Positions 9,070 through 17,216 of a stretch of DNA of 64,000 nucleotides are shown piece by piece. Location of the stretch: contig NZ_CP074373.1 of NCBI RefSeq assembly GCF_021560035.1, forward strand, positions 2,910,001-2,974,000. The letters are read 5' to 3'. Every line of letters starts with the position of its first letter. Positions within the stretch are counted from its first letter, which is position 1. The position numbers and the translations under genes were made by a program. This DNA comes from Virgibacillus sp. NKC19-16. GTDB taxonomy: Bacteria > Bacillota > Bacilli > Bacillales > Amphibacillaceae. The notes below the pieces were generated by a model. That model was given only the letters and a program-made list of their open reading frames with translations, was not told the DNA's origin and did not search any database.

Positions 9070-10506
9070 TTAGATGATCGGGATGCCATTGCGCTGGAAT
9101 GCAGCTGCTTCCAAATCTGACATCCCTTGTATTGCAGCGAAATCAGAAAGGTTGCCCCCTAGTTCAGGTGCATAGCCTTGCGGAGGTGCTGCATGCCCCA
9201 TCTGCCGGCCGCGCCCAGGATTTCTGCGTGCAAAAGGACCCCAGATCGCAAACGTGATGCCTGGCGTTTGAATATTCACGAATAATGTTTTCCCATCCGG
9301 TGAAAAGGTAGGGCCTGCCAGTTCAGAATCATTAAGTATATTTTCAGCGAAAACATACGTTTCTCCTTCCGGTGTTAACCCGATAATACGGTCAGATCCG
9401 TCTCCATCTTCCACAATCCATAAATCTCCCCATGGTGTGACAGTAATATTGTCTGGAGACTCTAGCTCATTTGCAGAACTTGATTCATAGAAAAGTTCTA
9501 ACGTATTAGTGGAAGGGATGTAACGATATATACGTCCCAGGTTTTTACTCCCTGCATCTGTATCAGAGAACCAGAATACGCCTCCTACAAAATGGCAGCC
9601 TTCCAATCTGCTGAACTCGATACATCCGTTCTGTCCCGCTTCAAGGCTTGGCTTTTCCGGATCAACATTTTTCCAAACAATCCCATATTGCTGCCCTGTG
9701 TGATAGCTGCTTGATTCGTTTCTCGGAAGCTCTTCTATGGCAGCAGCCTGCAAGGTTCCTCCTTTATGCAAAGAACCAATCGTTTGACTGCGATCTTCTG
9801 GAAGATACCGGTAAAAATAACTCGGACTGGCATCTTCTGTCATATATACAATTCCTGTTGCAGGGTCTACGTCAACCGCCTCATGCGAGAAAAGCCCCAT
9901 CTCTCTGATAGGAGTTCTGGAAAGCGTATTTTCCGGATCAAGTGGATCCACTTCAAACACATAACCATGCCCTTCTACAAGTGTCTCTTCGCAGGTTATC
10001 CATGTTCCCCATGGCGTTCCGCCTCCTGCGCAATTCCTGTAAGTACCCGCAGACGTAACAAAATCACTTTGCAATTTACGGTCAGGGCCTACAATGAGTC
10101 CGGTCGTTCCACCAATATTATCCTTATGATACGGATTATTTCCGATTACCGGATAATCTGATTCCTCGGATAATTCGTGATTGCGTACGAGAATAGTCGA
10201 ATTATTCTTTCCCGGGAAGGCAGCCATTCCATCATGCATTGCTGGTACCGGGCGCCCGTCAGAGAGTTTGTCTCCCTCTACGGAAAAAATTCGGTACTGA
10301 AAACCTCTTGGCAGATTCAAAACACCGCCAGGATCTTGTGTCAGAGGACCATAACCACCAAATGACCCCCTTGATTGATTCGGTGCCGCAAATGCACGAT
10401 TCCCGGTCAAGGATAGAATACCTGACGCTCCCAAGGCGATAGTTGCTGTACTTACGCCACTCATTTTTAGGAATTTCCGTCTATTCATGTTAGATTCACC
10501 ATTCAT
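9070..10506 (-). CDS. phoX: PhoX-family alkaline phosphatase, Tat-exported
   Basis: 478 residues. The N-terminus has a twin-arginine signal, NRRKFLK, then a moderately hydrophobic segment ending in AFA. The body matches the PhoX/DUF839 family: LPRGFQYRIFS near the start, VRNHELSEES, GGTTG, TWGTWITCEE, SHEAVDVDP, ENITVTPWGDLW-type and FSPDGKTLFVN segments. These supply the Glu and Cys ligands of the iron-calcium site in known PhoX. It releases phosphate from organic monoesters outside the cell. GGGAGG precedes the ATG at 10506. A PhoP box lies upstream and tatA is divergent. Confidence 0.9.
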   Translation of the reverse strand: MNGESNMNRRKFLKMSGVSTATIALGASGILSLTGNRAFAAPNQSRGSFGGYGPLTQDPGGVLNLPRGFQYRIFSVEGDKLSDGRPVPAMHDGMAAFPGKNNSTILVRNHELSEESDYPVIGNNPYHKDNIGGTTGLIVGPDRKLQSDFVTSAGTYRNCAGGGTPWGTWITCEETLVEGHGYVFEVDPLDPENTLSRTPIREMGLFSHEAVDVDPATGIVYMTEDASPSYFYRYLPEDRSQTIGSLHKGGTLQAAAIEELPRNESSSYHTGQQYGIVWKNVDPEKPSLEAGQNGCIEFSRLEGCHFVGGVFWFSDTDAGSKNLGRIYRYIPSTNTLELFYESSSANELESPDNITVTPWGDLWIVEDGDGSDRIIGLTPEGETYVFAENILNDSELAGPTFSPDGKTLFVNIQTPGITFAIWGPFARRNPGRGRQMGHAAPPQGYAPELGGNLSDFAAIQGMSDLEAAAFQRNGIPII

Positions 10507-10555
10507 TGTAAATTCCTCCCTTTTATTAATTGGATGCCCTTCTTTTGATGTACTC

Positions 10556-10616
10556 TATTAATAGATTAACAAGAGAATATTAACTTCCAATATAGATAGT
10601 GTTAATTTAATGTTAA
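10556..10616 (-). promoter_or_regulatory. PhoP box array upstream of phoX
   Basis: Read on the minus strand from 10616 there are six hexamers at an exact 11-base period: TTAACA, TTAACA, TATATT, TTAATA, TTGTTA, TTAATA. PhoP in Bacillus binds TT(A/T/C)ACA-like hexamers with about 5-base spacers, so this fits a classical Pho operator oriented to phoX. The plus strand shows no such period. A -10 box is not clear; TACATC near 10550 is a weak candidate. Confidence 0.75.
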
Positions 10617-10713
10617 TTCCTCCAATTTAGACTTTTACTTAAGGTATTACATGTTAAAATAACAAATAGAACGAGGAAGTCTATTACTATTAAATAGAAG
10701 GGAATGTGTGTAG

Positions 10714-10908
10714 ATGTTTTCTAGCATTGGTATACCGGGGTTAATTTTAATTTTGGTGATTGCATTAATCATATTTGGACCAAAGAAACTTCCAGAAATC
10801 GGAAAAGCAACTGGACAAACGCTGCGTGAATTTAAAAGCTCTGCTGGCGAATTAGTAAAAGATGGTGATGAAGAAGAGAAAAACACTGCTAAGAAGGAAA
10901 ATAATTAA
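10714..10908 (+). CDS. tatA: Tat translocase subunit TatA
   Basis: 64 residues: a short N-terminus, one membrane helix (about 5-21), the [11 protein letters not shown] hinge and amphipathic helix diagnostic of TatA, then an acidic/basic tail. It is divergent from phoX across about 200 bases, a link like phoD-tatAd/tatCd in B. subtilis, but no tatC follows. AAGGGA lies upstream of the ATG. It probably forms the pore with a TatC encoded elsewhere and serves PhoX. Confidence 0.92.
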   Translation: MFSSIGIPGLILILVIALIIFGPKKLPEIGKATGQTLREFKSSAGELVKDGDEEEKNTAKKENN

Positions 10909-10925
10909 TACTTGTGGGACTGGGG

Positions 10926-11020
10926 AAGGAGCATGGTGTCGGTTCTTTAAGGGGACAATCGGAAGTTTTGCGATAAAAAGACCACCTGAACATTGATGTC
11001 TCTCAAGTTCAGGTGGTCCT
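10926..11020 (-). repeat. 95-bp composite repeat, copy 1, with terminator hairpin
   Basis: Closely matches 29286-29380: a GGACAATCGG block, then GACCACCTGAAC (10980-10991) pairing with GTTCAGGTGGTC (11007-11018). On the minus strand the hairpin is followed by TTTTT (10979-10975), so this copy can terminate transcription from mscS. The left part resembles the short stop-proximal repeat. Confidence 0.65.
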
Positions 11021-11161
11021 CGTGTATTGTACAAGCTCATACGCAAAATTTTTGATTGCCCTAGAAAAATGAAGTCGCGTACTCCAGTATTTTTCTTTCC
11101 TGGCTTTTCTTAAAATCATTAGGCTATTACTCGAAAAATCCTTGGTCCAGATAATATGAAA

Positions 11162-11185
11162 GTCAACCGGAAATGACCGGTTGAC
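11162..11185. other. perfect 9-bp hairpin
   Basis: GTCAACCGG and CCGGTTGAC flank a six-base loop in the gap between tatA and mscS. No T-run follows on either strand. Role unknown. Confidence 0.4.
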
Positions 11186-11308
11186 CCATATTACGACACG
11201 TATAGTAAGGCAATCTGAGTAAGGGGTAAAAGAAAAAGGTCATGAAAACAAACGCTCTTTTAGGGATAATAGTCTATCCACCTATGCAAATGGACCTTTA
11301 GAGAATCT

Positions 11309-12142
11309 TTAACCTTCTTTTTGAACTACATTAACCTGATGCTCATAAGGCATGCTAATTCCATTTTCGTCAAAAGCTTCTTTGAGCGCCTTCCATAACT
11401 TCCGCTGAACACCCCATTGCATCATATTCTCCGTTTGAGCCGTGACGCGTAATACAATCTCATGGTTGTCAATAGCCTCTACGCCATCCACATTCGGACC
11501 TTCGACAATATCTGCATCTTCTGCCATCTGATCACATACGCCGCGGGCAACTCTGAAGGCTTCATCGATATTATGATCGTAGGAGAAACCTAATTCAACA
11601 AGTGCGCGCATGTCGCCGCGTGAATAATTGCTCAGGTTTTCAATATTGCGATTCGGGATAAAATGGAGAATACCATCGTAATCCCGGATTTGGGTGGTTC
11701 TCAGACCGATTTCTTCGACGACACCATCCACACCTGCTGTGATAATATAATCACCAACATCGGCCCATTTTTCAGCAAGCAGGAAAAATCCCGTAACAAT
11801 GTCTGAGACAAGCCCTTGGGCACCAAAACCGATAGCAAGACCGACAACACCCGCACCGGCGATTAGACCACCAATCGGCAGGCCGAAGATACCAAAGATG
11901 ACAACAATTACAATAAAAATGAGTGTATAAGAAAGAACACTTAACATTAAGCGCTCAAGTACCTGTCCTCTCCCTTCCGTCATTTTTCCGTTTTGTTGCA
12001 TTTTGTCAAAAGCGCGGGTGACTATACGTTTTCCAACTTTTTTTAAAATACCATAGGCAATCCAGATTAGGATTAATTGTAAGATAATAACGCCGGCATC
12101 GCGAAGAACGATACCCCAATCGAAATCTGATATAAAGTTCAT
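11309..12142 (-). CDS. small-conductance mechanosensitive channel, MscS family
   Basis: About 277 residues with three predicted membrane segments in the first 120 residues. The third is the Gly/Ala-rich pore helix GGLIAGAGVVGLAIGFGAQ, the signature of MscS. It continues into the beta domain (VGDYIITAGVDGVVEEIGLRTTQIRDYDG, then IPN) and the alpha/beta cage. It releases solutes on hypo-osmotic shock. ATG at 12142 is chosen because AAGGAG lies eight bases upstream; an in-frame ATG seven codons earlier has no ribosome site. The size fits the YkuT-like group. Confidence 0.9.
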   Translation of the reverse strand: MNFISDFDWGIVLRDAGVIILQLILIWIAYGILKKVGKRIVTRAFDKMQQNGKMTEGRGQVLERLMLSVLSYTLIFIVIVVIFGIFGLPIGGLIAGAGVVGLAIGFGAQGLVSDIVTGFFLLAEKWADVGDYIITAGVDGVVEEIGLRTTQIRDYDGILHFIPNRNIENLSNYSRGDMRALVELGFSYDHNIDEAFRVARGVCDQMAEDADIVEGPNVDGVEAIDNHEIVLRVTAQTENMMQWGVQRKLWKALKEAFDENGISMPYEHQVNVVQKEG

Positions 12143-12355
12143 TACTGTGACTCCTTTATCCATAAGTTACCTGCACAAGAATAGTATAGTTATCACAAGG
12201 AATAACATTCGGGTTTACTCATAGTGTAGACCATTCTTTTAATACCCGCATCTCACGCTATCCAAACATAAAAAAATACTATTTCATGAATAAGATTTGA
12301 AAATTGATTCAGACATTTCGGTTACCCAGCCTATTGCCGTATCACTATGGCCATC

Positions 12356-12433
12356 TTACATAAATTCTATCCCTAGAAAAAACGCGATAAATAGTATAGC
12401 AACAATAACAAAAACGATAACTGCTTTATTCAT
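12356..12433 (-). CDS. 25-residue single-span membrane peptide
   Basis: ATG at 12433 has a near-perfect AAGGAGG nine bases upstream. The 25 codons encode MNKAV followed by an uninterrupted hydrophobic stretch and a final GIEFM. The mscS gene lies upstream of it on the opposite side and the kinase-like gene lies beyond it; both share its strand. The strong ribosome site and clean membrane segment argue for a real micro-protein of unknown role. The rest of 12164-12734 shows nothing else coding. Confidence 0.6.
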   Translation of the reverse strand: MNKAVIVFVIVAILFIAFFLGIEFM

Positions 12434-12706
12434 ATTTACTTCCTCCTTGTTTTTCATTTTTCCTGCTGTCTAAAACTTCACAACGTTCTCCGTCTCCCCA
12501 TAATACATATTCTTTATAAGTCATGGCTTTTGGTCTTCGTCCGCAATCCCCGTATGGAACCCCCTTTCTTACGTTTTTCCTATTGACAGTATACAATAAA
12601 TCATCTAAGGAAGCACGATTCTTTTTGCTTGCTCCCTCGCCCGTACAACCAAAAATTCATTCAGTTCCGGAAGATATGATATAAAGCGTTCTACCAGAAT
12701 AAAAAA

Positions 12707-12734
12707 GGAGCACAAGGTCCATCCTCATGCTTCC
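12707..12734 (-). repeat. stop-proximal dispersed repeat
   Basis: GGAGCA...TGCTTCC ends with a degenerate core. It abuts the TGA of the kinase-like gene without a gap. Confidence 0.55.
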
Positions 12735-13412
12735 TCACTTTTTAAAGGTGGTGTATTTCAAAACAAATTTCATAAAATCCTCGAATGAGGGAAAGTATTT
12801 TTTGTGTTGGTTATACCACTTTCGAGTTGTTTCTACTAACCAAAAGGGAACAGGTTTCCCGTCAATGATATGATAGTAATCTTCATACGCCTTTTTTAGA
12901 TGCTCCCAGCGAAAATCATTTCCCTGTTGGACATATTCCGATACATCCAGAATTTTTGCTCTGCCGTCTTGTAATAAAATATTTTTTAAATGAATATCAC
13001 GTGGATTTAACCCTTTTTGTCGTATATATTCTCTTGCATCTTCCACGTCCTTTATGACCTGCTCCGGAATATGAATCCCCTGTAAGACGCAGTCAAAGAG
13101 TGTTTTTCCTTTCTCATAACTTAAAACGAGATATCTATCCGTAGAAGCGAAGCATGTTGAAAAGAAAGGTGCCTCGCCTAAAGCACGGTAGACGTTTTCT
13201 TCTGTTTTGATCTTAAAGTCTCTATCCTTGGCATATAGTTTAAATGCGTAAGTTGGCGCATATTGACTTTGAAAAACTGCTGCATCCGTCCCCAAACCAA
13301 CACACCTTAAACCATCCGAATCACCAGATATTGTTACAGGTTCATTATTTGGATTTGTAGAAACGGTGATTTGGGAAAGAGAATGAATTGCCGTATCCCA
13401 TTTATTTTCCAT
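12735..13412 (-). CDS. serine/threonine kinase-like protein
   Basis: 225 residues. It has a glycine-rich GLGTDAAVF loop (about 35-43), FKLYAKD with a candidate ATP-binding Lys, and LNPRDIHLKNILL, resembling the catalytic HRD/N loop with RD and N. ILDVSEY stands in place of DFG, with Asp as metal ligand. The length fits the small YrzF/YbdM-type bacterial kinases rather than full Hanks kinases. No transmembrane or PASTA region is present. GGGAG precedes the ATG. Target and signal are unknown; activity is inferred from the motifs. Confidence 0.7.
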   Translation of the reverse strand: MENKWDTAIHSLSQITVSTNPNNEPVTISGDSDGLRCVGLGTDAAVFQSQYAPTYAFKLYAKDRDFKIKTEENVYRALGEAPFFSTCFASTDRYLVLSYEKGKTLFDCVLQGIHIPEQVIKDVEDAREYIRQKGLNPRDIHLKNILLQDGRAKILDVSEYVQQGNDFRWEHLKKAYEDYYHIIDGKPVPFWLVETTRKWYNQHKKYFPSFEDFMKFVLKYTTFKK

Positions 13413-13673
13413 AGTAGGTCTCCCTTGTTCTCTTTCCTTTATAAATACTACATCAAATGTATATCAGCTTATTATACTAATAAGATTCGGCAATGATTTG
13501 GCATAAATAAGTAAAAAGTGTGTAAAGCTCACAGAAACACGGGTCGGTTTTCTTGCTTCTTTAAGCCTATCAACATTATAACTACTTTTCCAAATTAGTT
13601 AAACTAATGCTTTCTCTCCAATACACACAGGTAGCACCCGAAAAACCTTTCTTAGGGTATCGGGTACATACTA

Positions 13674-15287
13674 CTAACTTGATGCATGTTTCGGTAGTAT
13701 ATGCTGCTGTTCATCTCTTGGTCGGAAAAAACGGATTGCCGCAATGAAAAAGCACAAGATAGCTGCAAAACTAAATAGACCAAATAAACCATTTTGATAC
13801 AGCGGAGCAAAATAAAGAACATTTGCCAAGGTGATTAAGATCCCACCAATGAAGCCAATATAAGCCAAGCGATCCGTTTTTTGAATAAACCAATCTGCTT
13901 TTTGGTCTATTAACGTTACCAGTGTGATGGTTAATATATTGATGGAGCTTCCAACCCAAACAGGATGAATATTCAGGTAAAATTCATTTGGATCCCAGCC
14001 GCCCAGATAATACCATAACAATCCACTTGTAAAACCTGTAAATAGAGACGCAACAACAGCACGTTTCGTAACGACAGGCCAGAACAGGGCGGCTACGACT
14101 GGAGCGAATGTTGCACTGTTTCGAATGGTCCAAGCAAGTACATTCCACCAAGCGGATTGCTCTGTCCGCATTAAGCCAAATACAATCATTAAACCTGTTA
14201 AAAGCAGCAAGGAAATTTTTGTATATTTGATCAGCTGATTCTCCGTTGCAGCTGGCTTTAGTGCACTGCCGACATCACGACCGAGACTGGTCGCTCCGGA
14301 AAATTGGCACGGACCTCCCCATCCCAGCGCGCATGCCCATACGCCTAAGAAAAACAGACCTACAAGCGGTGCAGGAAGAACTTCCATTAAATACTGAGGA
14401 ACCGCAATGAGCCCGGTTTGTGCATTTGGAACAATGATGCTAGCAGCAATCCCAAATAAAACACCACCAACGATGAATGGAACAGCCATGAATCCAGCCA
14501 TGATTAAGCCTTTTTGCCCTTCTTCAGGTGTTCGTGAAGAAAGTGCCATCTGAAAAGCGGCCTGTGCAAGAATGACGTTTACCAGGAAAGTTCCAAACCA
14601 AACGACAATAACCTGCAATCCGACACTACCAAAATCAAACATAGCCGGTCTTTCTACAGCAAGTGTACGGAGGCCGTCTATCCCAGGATTTATGAAAAAG
14701 GCGGTGACACCAATGATGAGCATTACTGCAAATAATACCATGTTCATCGTTTGCGTAAAGGCGATGGACCACATGCCACCAGCCTGCAGGTAAACGAAAA
14801 GCAGAATGGCGGTAAACGCCACCGATAGAGGCAAGGATATCCCCGTAAACACGTGAATGGCAGAGGCAAATGCTATCGCAGTTGCAACCGACCACATGGG
14901 AAACGCAAAGGCGGTAATAGCCCCGGCAACTCCTTTTGCTGTTCGTCCATATTTATCACCAATCATGCCAGAAACAGTAACAAGCATCTTTTTCCGAAAT
15001 GAACGAATGATTAAAAAGGCAATAATAAAAATTTGAACCATTTCCGCAACTCCATACCAAACTGCTGATATCCCGCTTAGATACGAAAGCTCAAGAATGG
15101 AAATATATGTAGAACCAGAAAATAATCCAGTTATACAAAATGCCACAATCCATTTATTGAAATTTCGATTGCCTACAAAATAACTGTCTTTCTTCGTTAC
15201 ACGCCGTTTAGCAAATTGACCGGCAATAATCAATGCAAAGGTATAGCCAATCGCAAGAATGATAATCCATACGCCATATTCCGTCAT
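13674..15287 (-). CDS. sodium:solute symporter (SSS family) under S-box control
   Basis: 537 residues with about 13 membrane helices and the SSS fold. The N-terminus has ILAIGYTFALIIAGQFAKRR, then FVGNRNFNKW, the conserved loop after helix 1, and GLFSGSTYISILELSYLSG. GGAG lies about ten bases before the ATG. The SAM-I riboswitch upstream ties expression to low S-adenosylmethionine. The likely cargo is therefore methionine or a methionine precursor or sulfur compound; this is inference, since SSS members also carry proline, pantothenate and other solutes. It appears monocistronic. Confidence 0.85.
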   Translation of the reverse strand: MTEYGVWIIILAIGYTFALIIAGQFAKRRVTKKDSYFVGNRNFNKWIVAFCITGLFSGSTYISILELSYLSGISAVWYGVAEMVQIFIIAFLIIRSFRKKMLVTVSGMIGDKYGRTAKGVAGAITAFAFPMWSVATAIAFASAIHVFTGISLPLSVAFTAILLFVYLQAGGMWSIAFTQTMNMVLFAVMLIIGVTAFFINPGIDGLRTLAVERPAMFDFGSVGLQVIVVWFGTFLVNVILAQAAFQMALSSRTPEEGQKGLIMAGFMAVPFIVGGVLFGIAASIIVPNAQTGLIAVPQYLMEVLPAPLVGLFFLGVWACALGWGGPCQFSGATSLGRDVGSALKPAATENQLIKYTKISLLLLTGLMIVFGLMRTEQSAWWNVLAWTIRNSATFAPVVAALFWPVVTKRAVVASLFTGFTSGLLWYYLGGWDPNEFYLNIHPVWVGSSINILTITLVTLIDQKADWFIQKTDRLAYIGFIGGILITLANVLYFAPLYQNGLFGLFSFAAILCFFIAAIRFFRPRDEQQHILPKHASS

Positions 15288-15368
15288 GTTGTTTCGCTCC
15301 TTTTGTTGTTATTATTTAGATCGTATTTCTTTGTTTTTGACGGAACTTCTTCCCTTGGAAAAAATAAA

Positions 15369-15520
15369 AACCCTCTTCCAAAAGATAAGAAGAGGGTTGA
15401 ATAATCTGGACTCCTCTTCTTATCTTTCAGACACAGTCTGATGGAATTGGCACAGTACTCACAAAGAGCCCGCTGCCGAGGCTTCAAAGGGCCATAACCC
15501 TCCACCTCTCTTAATAAGAA
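15369..15520 (-). ncRNA. SAM-I (S-box) riboswitch with terminator
   Basis: On the minus strand the aptamer (15520-15411) reads AGAGAGGTGGAGGG, then GGCCC...GAAGCCTCGGCAGC, GTGCCAATTCC, and closes with GATAAGAAGAGG. These are the S-box conserved blocks in order. The expression platform (15399-15369) is the hairpin AACCCTCTTC/GAAGAGGGTT followed by TTTATTTTTT, a terminator favoured when SAM is bound. The symporter start is 82 bases downstream. Confidence 0.92.
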
Positions 15521-15542
15521 GTTCGTTTATGTAATTGTGTAT

Positions 15543-15571
15543 AATTTACAGTGTTTTGGCGATTAAGTCAA
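15543..15571 (-). promoter_or_regulatory. SigA-type promoter of the S-box leader
   Basis: Minus strand TTGACT (15571-15566), a 17-base spacer, then TAAATT (15548-15543), about 23 bases before the aptamer. Confidence 0.65.
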
Positions 15572-15668
15572 TAGTTTTTTTACTTTTCGCCTCAATTCAT
15601 ATAATAGCGACATATATTTTAGAATGTAAAGACAGAAAGCATGAGGACTCCCCCATACTTCCACTAAA

Positions 15669-15767
15669 TCAACCTTTCTCCATAGGGAGATCTTTATCCG
15701 CTGCCCATTCTGTCATCGATCCATCATATACAGCTACATTGCTTTACCCTAAATTCTTAAGCCACTC
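15669..15767 (-). pseudogene. C-terminal relic of a rhodanese-type sulfurtransferase
   Basis: Minus-strand frame reads EWLKNLG, an internal TAA, then SNVAVYDGSMTEWAADKDLP and a stop. This is the conserved end of thiosulfate/mercaptopyruvate sulfurtransferases. The internal stop and missing N-terminal domain show it is dead. It is joined to a dehydrogenase fragment. Confidence 0.65.
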
Positions 15768-15920
15768 CGTAATGTGCTCCGCCGTTGGTAATTTCTTTGA
15801 CCCTCTCCACAACGTCCTCGTTTTTACTATTAATCGTATGTGTTGCGCCCAAGTTCCTAAGTCCCTGGCAAGCTCTAAGCGACTGTCATGGAGATCTACT
15901 GCGATGATATGCTTACATCC
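15757..15920 (-). pseudogene. internal fragment of a zinc alcohol dehydrogenase
   Basis: Minus-strand translation gives GCKHIIAVDLHDSRLELARD (nucleotide-binding fold of medium-chain dehydrogenases), then after a one-base shift LGATHTINSKNEDVVERVKE and a stop. It is frameshifted and truncated at both ends, so non-functional. Confidence 0.7.
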
Positions 15921-16027
15921 GATGAATTATAGAAAGATTTGATATGTAAACAGGGAGGTAACAAATATTGTTAATGGTGAGAAGGCGGAGATATTAATTT
16001 TGAGGAAATGCCTTGGCGCAAAAAAAC

Positions 16028-16057
16028 AAAGCCCCCACAACGGAGGGCTTATTTTTA
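16028..16057 (-). terminator. bidirectional terminator after the Cys/His-rich gene
   Basis: AAGCCC and GGGCTT arms with T-rich tails on both sides; on the minus strand TTTGTTTTTTT follows. It overlaps the last bases of the small gene. Confidence 0.75.
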
Positions 16058-16261
16058 GTAATATCTGTTACAACAATGACAGAATTCCTTCTTGGAGTAA
16101 TTAGATTTTCTGCATTGACTATCGTAACGATTTTCCTGACATTTGTCATGATATTGGTTATTATTTTCTTTGCAGCAATCATGATAATGCTCTTTCTTCA
16201 TGTGACAGCAACATTTACAATCTTCTTCGTGTTTCTTTTTACATTGGTCGTGATAACACAT
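16055..16261 (-). CDS. Cys/His-rich small protein
   Basis: 68 residues with 13 Cys and 7 His, in clusters such as CKCCCHMKKEHYHDCC and FCHCC, and little hydrophobic content. AAAGGAG sits eight bases before the ATG and a terminator follows the stop, so it is a genuine single-gene unit. The composition suggests metal binding or disulfide cross-linking as in cysteine-rich spore-coat proteins. I recognise no family; a coat role is speculative. Confidence 0.75.
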   Translation of the reverse strand: MCYHDQCKKKHEEDCKCCCHMKKEHYHDCCKENNNQYHDKCQENRYDSQCRKSNYSKKEFCHCCNRYY

Positions 16262-16511
16262 ATCTTATCTCTCCTTTCCTATTCAATATACGCAATTAGG
16301 AATAAAGAGAGTGGACAAAGCTAATAGTAGATAGTACATTTTTATTAATATAGATTTACGTGTATCCGATCCGTAAATATCATTAGCGATTTGATATAAC
16401 CGTTCGCATTATGCCCACATGGTTAAAGAATTTCGTAAGGTGGATGAGGAAAAAACAATGGACGTATTTTCTACCATATGAATTTTTTACACTACATTTA
16501 CAGATTGGCTA

Positions 16512-16540
16512 TTGTATAAGCGCATGAACACTGGTATTAT
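16512..16540 (+). promoter_or_regulatory. candidate promoter for queT
   Basis: TTGTAT (16512-16517), 17 bases, TATTAT (16535-16540), placed 13 bases before the preQ1 aptamer. Confidence 0.5.
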
Positions 16541-16553
16541 AGGCTAGGTTAAA

Positions 16554-16591
16554 CGTGGTTCGAGACCCTCCCACGGAAAAAAACTAAGGAG
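16554..16591 (+). ncRNA. preQ1-I riboswitch
   Basis: CGTGG (16554-16558) pairs with CCACG (16571-16575). The loop TTCGAGACCCTC carries the C-rich ligand pocket, and the A-rich tail AAAAAAACTAAGGAG completes the H-type pseudoknot. The tail contains the AAGGAG ribosome site, so control is probably translational: ligand would hide the site. Confidence 0.88.
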
Positions 16592-16601
16592 ATGTTTAAA
16601 A

Positions 16602-17087
16602 ATGAAAGCACGCACTTTAGTGATAAACGGAGTGTTAGCGGCGTTATATATCGCAGTTTCGGTAGTTATTCAACCTTTTGGATTTACGAATGTTCAGTTC
16701 CGTATTTCCGAGATGTTTAACCACCTCATTGTTTTTAATAAGAAATACTTTTTCGGAATTATTTTAGGCGTATCTTTAACCAATTTATTATTTTCACCAT
16801 TAGGTATTTATGATCTTATATTTGGCGTTGCGCACTCGGCTATTTCATTATCCATTATCATAGTACTGGCGCGTTATATTAAAAATATATGGATCTTGCT
16901 GATTGCCAATACATTGGTATTTTCATTCAATATGTTCATCATTGCATTTGAACTCAACCTTGCATTGGCGTTGCCATTTCTATTCACATGGCTCACAACA
17001 GCCGCCGGGGAACTGGTCGTCATGGCTGTTGGGATACCCATTATGTATGCATTAAACAAACGGATACATTTTAATAAACTTATCTGA
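16602..17087 (+). CDS. queT: queuosine-precursor ECF transporter S component QueT
   Basis: 161 residues with five or six hydrophobic helices. The N-terminus LVINGVLAALYIAVSVV and the following GFTNVQFRISEMFNHL match the QueT/DUF988 family. It binds queuosine precursors (preQ0/preQ1) and works with a shared ECF energising module encoded elsewhere. The preQ1 riboswitch directly upstream confirms the role. ATG at 16602 lies ten bases after AAGGAG. Confidence 0.93.
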   Translation: MKARTLVINGVLAALYIAVSVVIQPFGFTNVQFRISEMFNHLIVFNKKYFFGIILGVSLTNLLFSPLGIYDLIFGVAHSAISLSIIIVLARYIKNIWILLIANTLVFSFNMFIIAFELNLALALPFLFTWLTTAAGELVVMAVGIPIMYALNKRIHFNKLI

Positions 17088-17093
17088 TGTTAA

Positions 17094-17129
17094 GAAGCAC
17101 TGGGACGGCTCTCTTGCGCTCCGTGCTCC
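17094..17129 (+). repeat. stop-proximal dispersed repeat
   Basis: GAAGCAC...GTGCTCC ends with core GGGACGGCTCTCTTG, seven bases after the queT stop. Confidence 0.6.
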
Positions 17130-17138
17130 CCCACACAA

Positions 17139-17174
17139 AAATCCTAATTTCCCTTTAACGAGAAATTAGGATTT
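17139..17174. terminator. bidirectional terminator between queT and codA
   Basis: AAATCCTAATTTC and GAAATTAGGATTT form a 13-bp stem between convergent genes. Short A/T tails on both sides. Confidence 0.7.
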
Positions 17175-17216
17175 AATCATTTCACATGCAACCTTTTGAA
17201 AAGAGGTATCCTCCCC

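Noticed and set aside
15284-15505. Minus-strand 73-codon frame upstream of the SSS symporter
   Set aside because: It lies entirely in the SAM-I riboswitch and its terminator; translation shows no family and no start signal.
16013-16324. Plus-strand hydrophobic 103-codon frame
   Set aside because: It is the antisense of the Cys/His-rich gene, crosses its terminator and lacks a ribosome site.
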